The notes beneath the pieces were generated by a model. That model saw only the letters and a list, made by a program, of their open reading frames with translations, made no database searches and had not been told where the DNA came from. The position numbers and the translations under genes are program-made. From the NCBI GenBank assembly GCA_026770595.1, contig MU633961.1, positions 1-18,613 of the forward strand: 18,613 nucleotides of DNA, given 5' to 3'. Source of the DNA: Ochromonadaceae sp. CCMP2298. Taxonomy: Eukaryota; Sar; Synurophyceae; Ochromonadales; Ochromonadaceae. Position 1 is the first letter of the stretch; each line of letters begins with the position of its first letter. Positions 8,415 to 16,947 of the stretch are shown piece after piece.

Positions 8415-9299
8415 TTACAGCCCTGGGGGGAAGTAGTCGCCAAGGTAGCCGGGACCGCTCATGACGGCTCTCTCATCGGGCCAGGTGAAGCTTCCGCCCA
8501 GCTGCTGCACGATGCCCTGGCCGGAGGCGGAGGCCTGCAGGAGCATGCCGAGGATGCCAAACATCGCCAGCCTGCCGTGCTTGATCTCCTGCACCTGCTT
8601 CTCGAAGTACTGCTCCTCCGTGTACTCGAAGCCGAACGGGTTAAAGCCGGTCTGGCCCAGGCCCAGGTCCCCGGGCTCCTTCTCGCCGCGGATGATGCGC
8701 TTGATGCGGGCCAGCTCGACGCCGAAGATCACGAGGGTGATCTGCCACAGGCCGTCGGCGGGCACGGTGGTGAGCGCCTTGAAGGGGTTCAGCTCGGAGA
8801 AGGCGTCCATGGGCACGCCCACCTCGGGGTTGCCATCGAAGTGGTAGAAGGAGGGTGCGAGCATGCCGACAATGGCAAGCATGGCCACGCGGCTGTGCAC
8901 GAGCTCGGCCTAGGAGGAAGGAGGGAGGGAGGGAGGGAAGTAGGGAGGTAGGGAAGAGGGAGAGAGGGAGGGAGGGAGTTAGGGGGGTGGGCGTTGTGTG
9001 GTCATTTCCATATAACATTTGATAATACATGTAATATAACTTACTTCTCTGTACCACTTCAGCGAGCGGCCCTCCCCGCCGATCAGCCACGGCTTGGGGA
9101 GCTGGTTGGTGAACCCAGCGGGGTCGAAGCCCCTATCGCCAGGCAGAGTGCCGTCAAGGTAGGCAGGCACGGGGTCGAAGGGCAGGGCCTGGGACCTCTC
9201 TTGCATCGACAGAGAGCGCGCACTGGCGCGGCTGCTGGCGGGAGCCATAAAGGCGGAGGCGGAGCCGATCAGGCAGGCAAGAGCAAGAGCGGCGTACAT
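8415..9299 (-). CDS. Chlorophyll-binding light-harvesting protein (red-lineage LHC), 2 exons
   Basis: Thylakoid antenna protein that binds chlorophyll and carotenoid and feeds energy to a photosystem. Exons (minus) 9299-9045 and 8909-8415 join in phase 0 to 249 aa; the 135-nt intron is GT-AG. Residues 1-16 form a signal peptide ending GSASA, followed by F17 in ASAFMAP, the bipartite plastid-targeting motif of red-type secondary plastids. The mature part has YLDGTLPGDRGFDPAGF (47-63), first helix REAELVHSRVAMLA (84-97, restored across the intron; Glu87, His90, Arg92), a middle helix (about 139-155) and third helix QEIKHGRLAMFGILGM (192-207; Glu193, His196, Arg198). The GDRGFDP motif and size resemble the LHCR/photosystem I type, but subtype is uncertain. 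The 9299 ATG is chosen because a signal peptide starts there; an upstream in-frame ATG would bury it. It faces the TBC1D23-like gene across a 581-bp divergent promoter. Confidence 0.95.
8912..8988 (-). repeat. GGAGGGA tract in light-harvesting gene intron
   Basis: A purine-rich GGAGGGAGGG/GGTAGGGA tract fills the acceptor half of the intron 8910-9044. On the sense strand it is a long CCCTCCCT polypyrimidine tract. Confidence 0.8.
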
Positions 9300-9880
9300 C
9301 TTTGCGGGGTGAAAATGTGTGGGGAGTGACTGATTCTGCAAGCACATACGCACGGGCCTTGCTGTTGCAAAAGCAATTGCATTCAAAGGTAAGTTATCTT
9401 CACAGTGAAGATCAGTGTGAGGCGACAGCTCAGTGGACAGAAGGGTTGTAGCAAAAGAATGCTACACTTTTCCTAAAACAACTTTTTGGTGTCGTCTTTA
9501 CTATGATATTTATACATAAACAGCGCACACTTTTCTTTTTCCGGAACTCATTCCGGGTTTTATTTGTTGTCCTAGCTTTACGGATCTACAAAGGACAACA
9601 AGAGTTCGATCTCAACAAGTATTCGGTCCCCGAAACCCACGAAATTTTCGCAATGATCAGGTGCTCCACCCTCCTCTCAACTGTTTGGCCACTTTCGCTT
9701 GCGGCGTTGAGGAGGTGGAGAGGGTGATTCACATCCGCTTACGTTGTGGCCAACCGTGGCGTCATCGAACCTGCCTGAGCGCAGTCGAAGTCATGCGGCC
9801 TTGTACATTTGCCACTATCCCTGGTATCGCCGCTGCTAGGTGAAGTAGGAAAGACGCGCAGACCCGCAGAAATAAGCGCT
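9300..9880. promoter_or_regulatory. Divergent promoter region, light-harvesting gene and TBC1D23-like gene
   Basis: The two genes start head to head around these 581 bases, which carry no credible ORF. An AT-rich TTTATACATAAA stretch lies near 9508-9520. Three inverted repeats are visible: CCGGAA/TTCCGG (9541-9556), TTGTTGTCCT/AGGACAACAA (9564-9601) and an imperfect CTCCACC..CTCAAC/GTTGAG..GTGGAG pair (9664-9720). GTGGCGTCAT near 9755-9764 resembles a bZIP-type TGACGCCAC site. Promoter function comes from the gene layout; the site assignments are tentative. Confidence 0.5.
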
Positions 9881-12800
9881 ATGGATTGCCCTCCCAGCCT
9901 GGAGCGGGGACTGGGCTGCTTCGCGACCGAGTCGCGTCTGTCTCTCTGGAAGCAGCTGCTGGGAGTGGACTCGGACGATGTGCGGGCCGATTTTGAATCC
10001 GCCACCGAGGAGTGCACCCGTGCGAACAGCAAGCGCAGAGTCATCCACCAGGACGTGCTGCGCACGCGCGCCGACGAGGACTTCTTCAAGTCCCTCTTTG
10101 TGCGCGCGGTGATGCGGCAGACGCTGATTCGCTTCTGCTCGCACCGCAGCATCGAGTACATGCAGGGGCTGAACGAGATCTTGGCCCCTTGCCTGTACCT
10201 GCAGGCCAACCTGCTGCCTGCGCACCTCGCCTACCAGCCCGACTCCCCGCAGGATTCGCTGGACTCATTGGAGGTCTCATCAGTGGAAGTGCGGGCAGCG
10301 GACGCAGGGGGCACAGGGGACACAGGGGACAAAGCAGGGGACTCCGGGGACACAGGGGACACTACAGGGGAAACGTCGGATGCGCTCAGCCCCATGTACA
10401 GCGCAGACGACCCCTCGTGCAACGGCTCTCAGTGCAACATCCCGCACCCCTTCCACCTGAGCATGGTACTTTCCTATAACCCTACCCTATAATCCACAAC
10501 ACTAACCCCTACCAACCCTATAACCCACAATCCTAACCTCTACTAACCCTACAACCCTCACCCCAACCCCCCAGGTGCTTTTCGAGCGCATCATGGCCCG
10601 CTTCTCGCCCACTCTCTTCTCCACAAAGGGCGTCAACGCACTGCAGGTGCAGCTCACCGCATTCCACCTGCTGCTCACCTACCACGAGCCCCTGCTAGCC
10701 ACCATACTGCGCAAAGAGGGCATGACTCCGGATATGTACGCCATGCCCTGGCTTATCACCCTCTTCGTCCGTAGACAGCCTATTTCCTGCGCGCTGCACT
10801 GCTGGGATGTGTTGCTCCGCAGATCCTCTCCGGAGATCCTCGTGTTCGCGGCTGTGGCGCTGGTGCAGAGCAGGCGCCGCAGATTGCTGGGGGATGCAGC
10901 CGACCTACCAGCAGTGCTGGTGAGTATGAAGATCGAAAGCCATGCAGAAATTGACGCTGTTTTCGAAGCAGCGGATGGTCTTATGCGGAGCACGCCTGCC
11001 TCCCTGAGAGAAGAGCTGGTGTGCTGCGGGTTCGACACGCGCACGTCGGAGGCAGACAGGGAGGCGGGGCTGAGGAGGTTCTGGGTAAGACTCGCTGCTG
11101 AATGGGGGTTGTGTGGGGGGGGTAGGGATGAGGTGTGGGGGGCTGTTTATGCAAACTTCTTGCTAACTCCGTTATTACTTTCTGTCACTCCCCTCTTCTC
11201 GCACCCCTCGCTCCCTCTTCTGCCACCCTCTTTCTCGCACCCTCTCCCACCCTCCTCTCCCACTCCCTCCAGCACCGGCCCTGCGTCATGACCCAAGCTT
11301 CCGAGGTAGCTGCAGTGCTTTTAAATCGCAACGGTCAGACGGGCGGGCTACCTATGCTCGTGCTCGACTGCAGACGCCTCAGTGGCACCACGACGCATAT
11401 TGAAGGTACAGTCTCGGTGCCCGCAGCAGTGCAGGAGGAGGTGTGCGCACTGGCTTGCAGGAAGAGCGCCCTGTTGGACAGAGACGACTCAGATATGGGT
11501 TTTTTCATAGAACCCTGGGACATAGAGAGGTCTTTTAGCAAGTCGCTGAGCCAGCTCTCTACCCGCTCTGCCTCGGTGCTGAGCCTTCTGTGGGCTGCGT
11601 TTGTCACCGGATCCAGGGAGTGCACACACTTCGTTCTGGTAGATGACACGCTGCCTATGCCCATCACATCTGCCTGCATCGCGCCCCTAAGCCAGGCCCA
11701 GCTGGCAGCTAGTTCGAGGTCTGCTATCCACATCGCATCGGTGGGCAGTGACGAGTCACATCTACGCTGCTCCAATCACCAGGGGTCCGGTTCCCAGGAG
11801 TCCCCCCTGCAGACCAGCTACGCACTGCCCTACCACACCTCCGGCAATATGGACGAGCCACGCTCGGACGCTGGCACTGGCACAGGCACAGGTGCAGACG
11901 CAGGTGCAGGAACGGGGGACGAGCAGACAGTGCTCATCACGACAGAGCAACAGGCGCAGGCGCAGGTTGGGATGGCAGGGGTTGGGGCGAGTGCTGGCAG
12001 CTTAGAAGGCAGCGGTAGTGGCGGAGGTGGGGGCGTTGGCGGGGGTGGGAGTGGGAGCAATATCGGGCCCGGCTATGCCAGCCAGATCTTCCGCACGGAC
12101 GACAGTGGCGGCATGCGCGGTAGTGGCAGTGGCGCTTCGGGTGCGGGTGCTGTAGGAAGTGGGTCTGAGGAGGGCAAGGGAGATACAGACAAACCGGATT
12201 ACAATCTAGCGGACCTCGCCGCAGCCCTGATAATACTGGGATTTCCGAGGGTGTCCCTGGTTCCCGCGGAGAAGCTGGACACGCACGCGTTCTACGACGA
12301 GGCGCAGGCGTATGGGGAGTTTGGGTCTTATTGCAGCTCAGGGCATAACAGCTACTCGATGCCGGTGCTGGCCCCCCGCAGTCGCTCTTCCTTCGATGCA
12401 GTGCTGCACCACCTGCACTTGCACAGCCAGGCGAGGCACGCGATGCAGGCGCAATTGCAGGCGCTTGCCTCCTCAGACTCGTTCTCACCCAGCATCCCCG
12501 GGGTAGAAGCGTCGCTGCCCCCGCTGCGCTTACCCCAGCGGCCCCTGCCCTCTCTGCCCTCCTCTCTGCCGGTGCTTCCCGGCCAGCGGCGCTTCATACG
12601 TACCCCCACGTGCCACTACCTGGAGTACCAGGTGGCCGCCTTCGTGCACGAGTTGCGCTGCACTGCTATCGACTACAAGGCCATCGACCTGGACTTCTAC
12701 TCGCACGGGGGTCAGGCTTCTGACATAATCCGCCCGCCATCCGCACCCATACTCGCACCTCCCCTACCCGCTGCCGGATCTATCTCTGCTGGTGCACTAG

Positions 12801-13702
12801 CGAGTGGTGGTGCGGATGGTGTAATCGGAGCCAGCGAGGAAGCGGGTGCTGCCGATGTCTCGCACAGCGGATTCGTTTCTGGGAATGCGTCCACAGCTGA
12901 CCTGGACGTCGGCGTAGGTATGAGCATGGGCGTGGGTGGCGCAGATGGGGGTGGCCCCGGACCCTCGTCAATCATGCGCTTTGCCGCGCACACACTGAGG
13001 TCCCCCACACCCGCCCAGGCGCAGGGCATTGGCCAGCTCTGCAGCCCCAGTATGGAGTTCGGAAACATGGGGGCGGCTTTGATGGCCGCCAAGTGCGCTC
13101 TCTCTCTCGACCCGCTGTACCAGCTGTTGTCCATCATGTCTGCGCAGAAGAAAGAGCACATCGCGTGCCTGGTGCTGGAGCGCCTATACCACGGCTCCCT
13201 ACCCAGTGTGCAGGCGTCACTGAACCCTAACTCCCCCTCCGGCCCCTCCTCTGCGCGTGGGTCGGGGTCTGCATCTGCGTCTGCAACTGCTTCTAGCAAC
13301 CGTGGCAACTCCGACGATCAGCACCCTCGCCTGCCCGATCGTGAGAACACGCTAGGCCCCGCGCCGCCCCCCAGCAACTACAACTTCCCCTACTTCCGCC
13401 GCCTAGACAGCCTTTTAAACCTCCGCGATACGCTGCAGGAGGTGGTTACAACCCAGCGTTTGAACAGGGTTCTGGAGTCGACAGCGGGTCAGCTGCTGAA
13501 TCGGCTGAAGCTTCTGCGCAACTCCGTGGAGAACACGGGCCGACGCACGGCACGCACAGTGGGGCGTCTGCGGGAGCGGACGAGTCTGCGGCGCACAGGC
13601 GCATGGCAGACTACGGCGGATTTGCACGACTACTTTCCCGGTGACAGGGACGACCAGTCCGAGGAGGAGGGGGCCTACCCCGGCGCGCTGGAGGGGTACT
13701 AG
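9881..13702 (+). CDS. TBC1D23-like TBC and rhodanese-domain protein, 3 exons
   Basis: Animal TBC1D23 links endosome-derived vesicles to Golgi tethers; this looks like its algal relative. Exons 9881-10465, 10575-11084 and 11273-13702 join in phase 0 to 1174 aa, longer than the roughly 700 aa of the human protein. The TBC domain spans about 15-320: IHQDVLR with Arg61, EYMQGLNEILAP with Tyr93 and Gln95, then HLLLTYHEPLL, GMTPDMYAMPWL and CWDVLL. STPASLREEL (334-343) and PCVMTQASEVAAVLL match the TBC1D23 link to the rhodanese-like part (about 370-700: MLVLDCRR, then LAAALIILGFPRVSLVP). Two low-complexity inserts interrupt domains: a GTGD-rich one in the TBC domain (about 117-185) and a Gly/Ser-rich one in the rhodanese domain (about 497-672). 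A conserved-looking stretch follows near 780-820, and the C-terminus is basic then acidic. The 9881 ATG is chosen because the TBC fold starts soon after; an in-frame ATG at 9809 would add 24 residues. Confidence 0.85.
10480..10570 (+). repeat. Degenerate CCCTA/CCTAAC tract in TBC1D23-like intron 1
   Basis: The 109-nt intron 10466-10574 consists largely of variants of CCCTATAAC, CCTAACC and CCCTACAAC. It is telomere-like but irregular and pyrimidine-rich on the sense strand. Confidence 0.65.
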
Positions 13703-13983
13703 GGTACCAGGGTACCAGGGAACAGGAACTGGGAACTGGATTTAGGGAACAGAGTTCAGAGAACGCGGAACAACCGAGTTCCGGCAACAGAGAACAGACG
13801 ACAGACGACAGAGGACAGAGAAGAGGGAGCAGCTGCCAGCCACACTTTCACGGCAGTACACTGTCGCCCTTTCGCAGCAGCGTACACATTATAGAAATAC
13901 TGTACTTAACCTTGTACTTAAATAACAACAATTTTGGATATACAGTTTCTGCCCCGCTACTGCTTCAGCTCCTGTCCTACCGG
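13703..13983. other. Convergent intergenic gap with purine-rich repeats
   Basis: This lies between the stop of the TBC1D23-like gene and the stop of FTSJ1/TRM7, so it should hold both 3' UTRs. The left half has short decayed repeats (GGGTACCA, then GGGAACAG and ACAGACGACAGA variants, 13703-13825); the right half is AT-richer. No gene is seen. Confidence 0.5.
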
Positions 13984-14910
13984 CTAACTTCTTGTCGTGC
14001 CAGCAGTGAGAGCTGCCCTCTGCTGATAAGTGAAGTAATTGGGGTTGATCGGCGGCTGCACCGGTGCGTGGTAAATGTACGTACTCTCGCCCTCCAGCTC
14101 CAGGGGGTAGGACTTGTCTGCGTCGTAGCCACTGAGGTCCCCACAGGCCACAAAGGGAACCACCAGCGCGGCGGGGCCCAGCAGCTCATTCCCCAGATCC
14201 CCCATATCCCCATTCCCCTGGGACTGCCCAGGCGCTGAGTACTTGTGGTCCAGCAGCAGCGTGTTCATCGATGCCTTAAAGCCAACCGGGGGAGTGTAGT
14301 CTCGACATACGACGAAGCTCTCGATGGAGCTGTTCCTGCTGCTCTTGGGCTTGGCCACCGTCACCTCGCGGAAGAAGCAGCGTAATTGGGAGTAGAGCAG
14401 CGACACGTCCTTGCCGCGGAATATCTTTGCCACGAAGCTGCCCCCCGGGCGCAGGATGTTGGTGGTTATGTTGAGCGCGGCGAGCAGCAGCTGTGCCTGC
14501 ATGTATTCATCTATGTCGTGCAGACCGGTTACGTCGGGCGCACCGTCAGAAACCACCAGGTCAGCCAGGTCGCCCTGGAAGTAGGCGATGATCTGCTCTG
14601 CGCTGCTCTGAGCTGTAATGTCCCCCACTATGGTCTTCACGCCCTCGATGGGGGCCATCTCCTGCAGGTCGATGGCCACGATGCGCGTGTCCGCAGCCTC
14701 CTCCGGGGTCCGGCCTGCGAACAGTTTGCTCGCCAGGACCTGCGACCACGAGCCCGGCGCTGCGCATAGGTCCACCACCTTGGTCACACCCTCGAACAGC
14801 CCATATTCGTCATCGATTTGCATCAGCTTGAAGGCCGAGCGCGCTCGAAAGCCCACCTCCTTGGCCCTGCGATAATAGATGTCCCGCTTGTCCTTGCTCG
14901 TCTTGCCCAT
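13984..14910 (-). CDS. FTSJ1: tRNA 2'-O-ribose methyltransferase, TRM7/FTSJ1 type
   Basis: Methylates the 2'-OH of nucleotides 32 and 34 in the anticodon loop of certain tRNAs, using S-adenosylmethionine; in yeast and human it works with separate partner proteins. Single exon, 308 aa, about the length of yeast Trm7. The N-terminus [18 protein letters not shown] and RARSAFKL are typical of this eukaryotic branch. The SAM-binding motif is [14 protein letters not shown] (46-59), followed by IVAIDLQEM (77-85) and SDGAPD (121-126). The catalytic tetrad is complete: Lys28, Asp122, Lys162 (FVAKIFRG) and Glu197 (SIESFVVC). The C-terminus keeps [14 protein letters not shown] and [10 protein letters not shown], which mark TRM7/FTSJ1 as opposed to mitochondrial or bacterial RlmE-like enzymes. 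No plastid or mitochondrial presequence is seen, so a cytosolic location is likely. It is divergent from the RBM34-like gene. Confidence 0.96.
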   Translation of the reverse strand: MGKTSKDKRDIYYRRAKEVGFRARSAFKLMQIDDEYGLFEGVTKVVDLCAAPGSWSQVLASKLFAGRTPEEAADTRIVAIDLQEMAPIEGVKTIVGDITAQSSAEQIIAYFQGDLADLVVSDGAPDVTGLHDIDEYMQAQLLLAALNITTNILRPGGSFVAKIFRGKDVSLLYSQLRCFFREVTVAKPKSSRNSSIESFVVCRDYTPPVGFKASMNTLLLDHKYSAPGQSQGNGDMGDLGNELLGPAALVVPFVACGDLSGYDADKSYPLELEGESTYIYHAPVQPPINPNYFTYQQRAALTAGTTRS

Positions 14911-15377
14911 GCTTACGTTTGAGAATCTGATTTCCGTGCAAAGTGCGTGTCCCTGACTCTTCTTAATGCACAGTGGGTGTCACTGACTCTTGTGGGGGCT
15001 CGGATCGCCAGGTGGTCAACGATTGCCTGGCACAACAGCAGCAGGTGAACAGTGGAATCCATATTCGGTATTTTTGCATGCTGCGTTTGGGATTTAAAAA
15101 TGCGCGCCGACCCCATACCCCCACAACGAAATTCACGCCAAAATATCGCACAAAATTTGCCATAGCTGCACCACCCATTTTTGTCCTTTGCGGACTTGGA
15201 GATCTGAGCAAGCTGCTGCTTACTCTTATCCTCTTGCCCTGAAGGCTCTTGGTCATTCTCCAGCTTTCAACGCTTTGGCTTGTCCGCTCTCAGCTTCTCA
15301 CGCCCAGCTGGTGCACCGGCGGCGAGGAATCCCTACAGCATCTCTCGGATACATATATACACTCCATCAGTCTAGCC
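14911..15377. promoter_or_regulatory. Divergent promoter region, FTSJ1 and RBM34-like gene
   Basis: These 467 bases separate two head-to-head genes, both tied to translation or ribosome production. Two copies of a 19-nt element, GTGnGTGTCnCTGACTCTT, lie 30 nt apart (14943-14961 and 14973-14991) close to the FTSJ1 start. An E2F-like TTTTGGCG lies on the minus strand near 15135-15143, next to an AT-rich run. Promoter function is inferred from layout. No ORF here starts with an ATG in a plausible context. Confidence 0.5.
14943..14991 (-). repeat. Pair of 19-nt direct repeats upstream of FTSJ1
   Basis: The copies at 14943-14961 and 14973-14991 match at 17 of 19 positions and both contain TGACTC. 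Their 30-nt spacing and position 33-81 nt before the ATG suggest paired transcription-factor sites or a small duplication in the leader. Confidence 0.6.
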
Positions 15378-16723
15378 ATGAGTGGTCTGACAAGTCTGTT
15401 CTCGGACTCCACGAAGGAGAAATTCGCTCGTGTCTACAAGGCAGAGGAGTTCCAGGCGCCTCCCAAGAAGGTAAAGGTACCGGTGGAAGGCGAGGCTGTG
15501 GACCCCGTTCCGATTGAGTTGGACGATGGCAAGAAAAAGAGGAAGCCGAGAAAGGAGCGCAAACCGGAATCCGACGATACAGCTGCTGCGAGTAGTTCTG
15601 GGGAGGGGGATGCGCCGGCTGAGGCGGGCAACACGGAGGTAGCCTGCACGATATTCGTGGGCAACGTGCCTGTCAAGGAGACCACGAAGAGCATAACGAA
15701 TTTCTTCAAGACGTATGGGGAAATAGACTCCGTGCGGCTCAGGTCGGTGCCTGTTGCAGGTGCGAAGGTGGACGAGGCGGGCAACCAGGACCTCGTGCGT
15801 AAGGTGTGTGTGAACGCCAAGAAGTTCGGAGAGCAGAAGGGCTCGTTCAATGCGTACATTCGCTTCAAGGAGGCCGCCGCCGCGAAGGCCGCGCTTGCTG
15901 CCAACAACCAGATCATGGGGGGGCGGCACCTGCGCGTGGACGGCTCGACGCCGTCGCTGTTCGAGCCCAAGCGCTCTATCTTCGTGGGGGGCCTGCCGCA
16001 CTACGCAGACGAGGAGGAGGTGCGGGAGTTTTTTGCCGCCGCGCTGCCCAACGGCCACGAGGACATCGAGGGCCTGAGGCTGATCAGAGACGCCGCCACG
16101 CTGGTGGGCAAGGGCATCGGCTATGTGCTCTTCAAGGAGCGGGAGTCGGTGCTCAAGGGACTGGCGTTGCACAAATCCATGTACAAAAAGCGCTGGGCTT
16201 TGCGGATATCTGCCTGCGGCAAGCGGACGAAGCGGACAGAGCAGGGAAAGACGGAGGGTACAGAAGCCTCCAAGACAGAGGGCGCAGGCAGCACAGGCAA
16301 GCGCGGTAATAGCAGTAGCGGGTCTAAAGAGGACGAGGGGGATGAAGATCAGAAGAAGAAGAAGCAACGCACGGACAACAACCCGGCGATGCGCCGAATC
16401 AAGCTGAAGGTACGTACTCTACATCCCCCATTCCCATTGCCATTTGTAATATCAGCCAACCGTCATCTCGTTATTTTCTTGTCTCGACCCCGTTGTGCCG
16501 CAATGCAATCCTCTAACTGTTCTCTCCCACTCCCCCTCCTCTCGCCCCCCTTCCTGCCTCCACTCAGTCGGTGGTGACGCGCAATAAGGTGCTCACAGAG
16601 CGCAAGCAGAAGAAAAACCGCCCAGGCAAGCGGCTGGGCGGCGTGGTAAAGAAGGCCATCAAGGCAGCTACCGCCGCAGGTTTGGGCAAGCCCTTTGCAA
16701 ACAAGGGGAAGGGCAAGCGGTAG
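15378..16723 (+). CDS. RBM34/Nop12-like nucleolar protein with two RRMs, 2 exons
   Basis: Likely nucleolar RNA-binding protein acting in large ribosomal subunit (pre-25S/28S rRNA) maturation, as for yeast Nop12. Exons 15378-16409 and 16568-16723 join in phase 0 (AAG|GTACGT ... CTCAG|TCG) to 395 aa. The acidic/basic N-terminus carries KKKRKPRKERK (52-62), a strong nuclear or nucleolar signal. RRM1 (about 90-188) has RNP2 IFVGNVP and a long loop before RNP1-like GSFNAYIRF, the arrangement seen in RBM34. RRM2 (about 199-278) has IFVGGLP and GKGIGYVLF. The tail is Lys-rich and low-complexity; exon 2 adds a basic RNKVLTERKQKKNRPGKR segment. The start is the first in-frame ATG; the upstream open frame begins without one. 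The antisense frame of 331 codons is a shadow caused by GC bias. Confidence 0.93.
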
Positions 16724-16947
16724 GAGCGCAATATACGATGGCGCCCGTTGTGTAAGATGCATTGTAAGTCTAAGGCGCGTTGAAAACAGTTCAATCTTTT
16801 CCATCATACGTTACAGAGCATTAAAAGCCCATCAAACTGCGAATGCGCTAGGCTACTCATATCGTCCCAGTGTGCGCTCCTGGCCTCTGACTGCTGCCTA
16901 CTACTGCTTGGCTCTACGGCGAGCAGAAGAGGGCGTGTGTACTAAAG
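16724..16947. other. Convergent gap between RBM34-like and LRR genes
   Basis: The two genes end toward each other here, so the 224 bases should contain both 3' UTRs. No repeat or RNA gene is seen. Confidence 0.45.

Noticed and set aside
9602-9615. tRNA T-arm-like GAGTTCGATCTC
   Set aside because: No acceptor, D-arm or anticodon arm can be paired around it.
11135-11272. TBC1D23-like exon 3 starting at 11135 as a separate gene
   Set aside because: This stretch is the pyrimidine-rich end of intron 2; the junction TTC TGG|GTAAGA ... CTCCAG|CAC CGG restores the TBC1D23 order.
12712-13308. Minus-strand 198-codon frame
   Set aside because: It is opposite exon 3 of the TBC1D23-like gene and low in complexity.
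15249-15377. N-terminal extension of the RBM34-like protein
   Set aside because: The extension begins with TTG and holds no in-frame ATG before 15378.
15372-16367. Antisense 331-codon frame across the RBM34-like gene
   Set aside because: It is a shadow of GC-biased codons opposite two clear RRMs and shows no family features.
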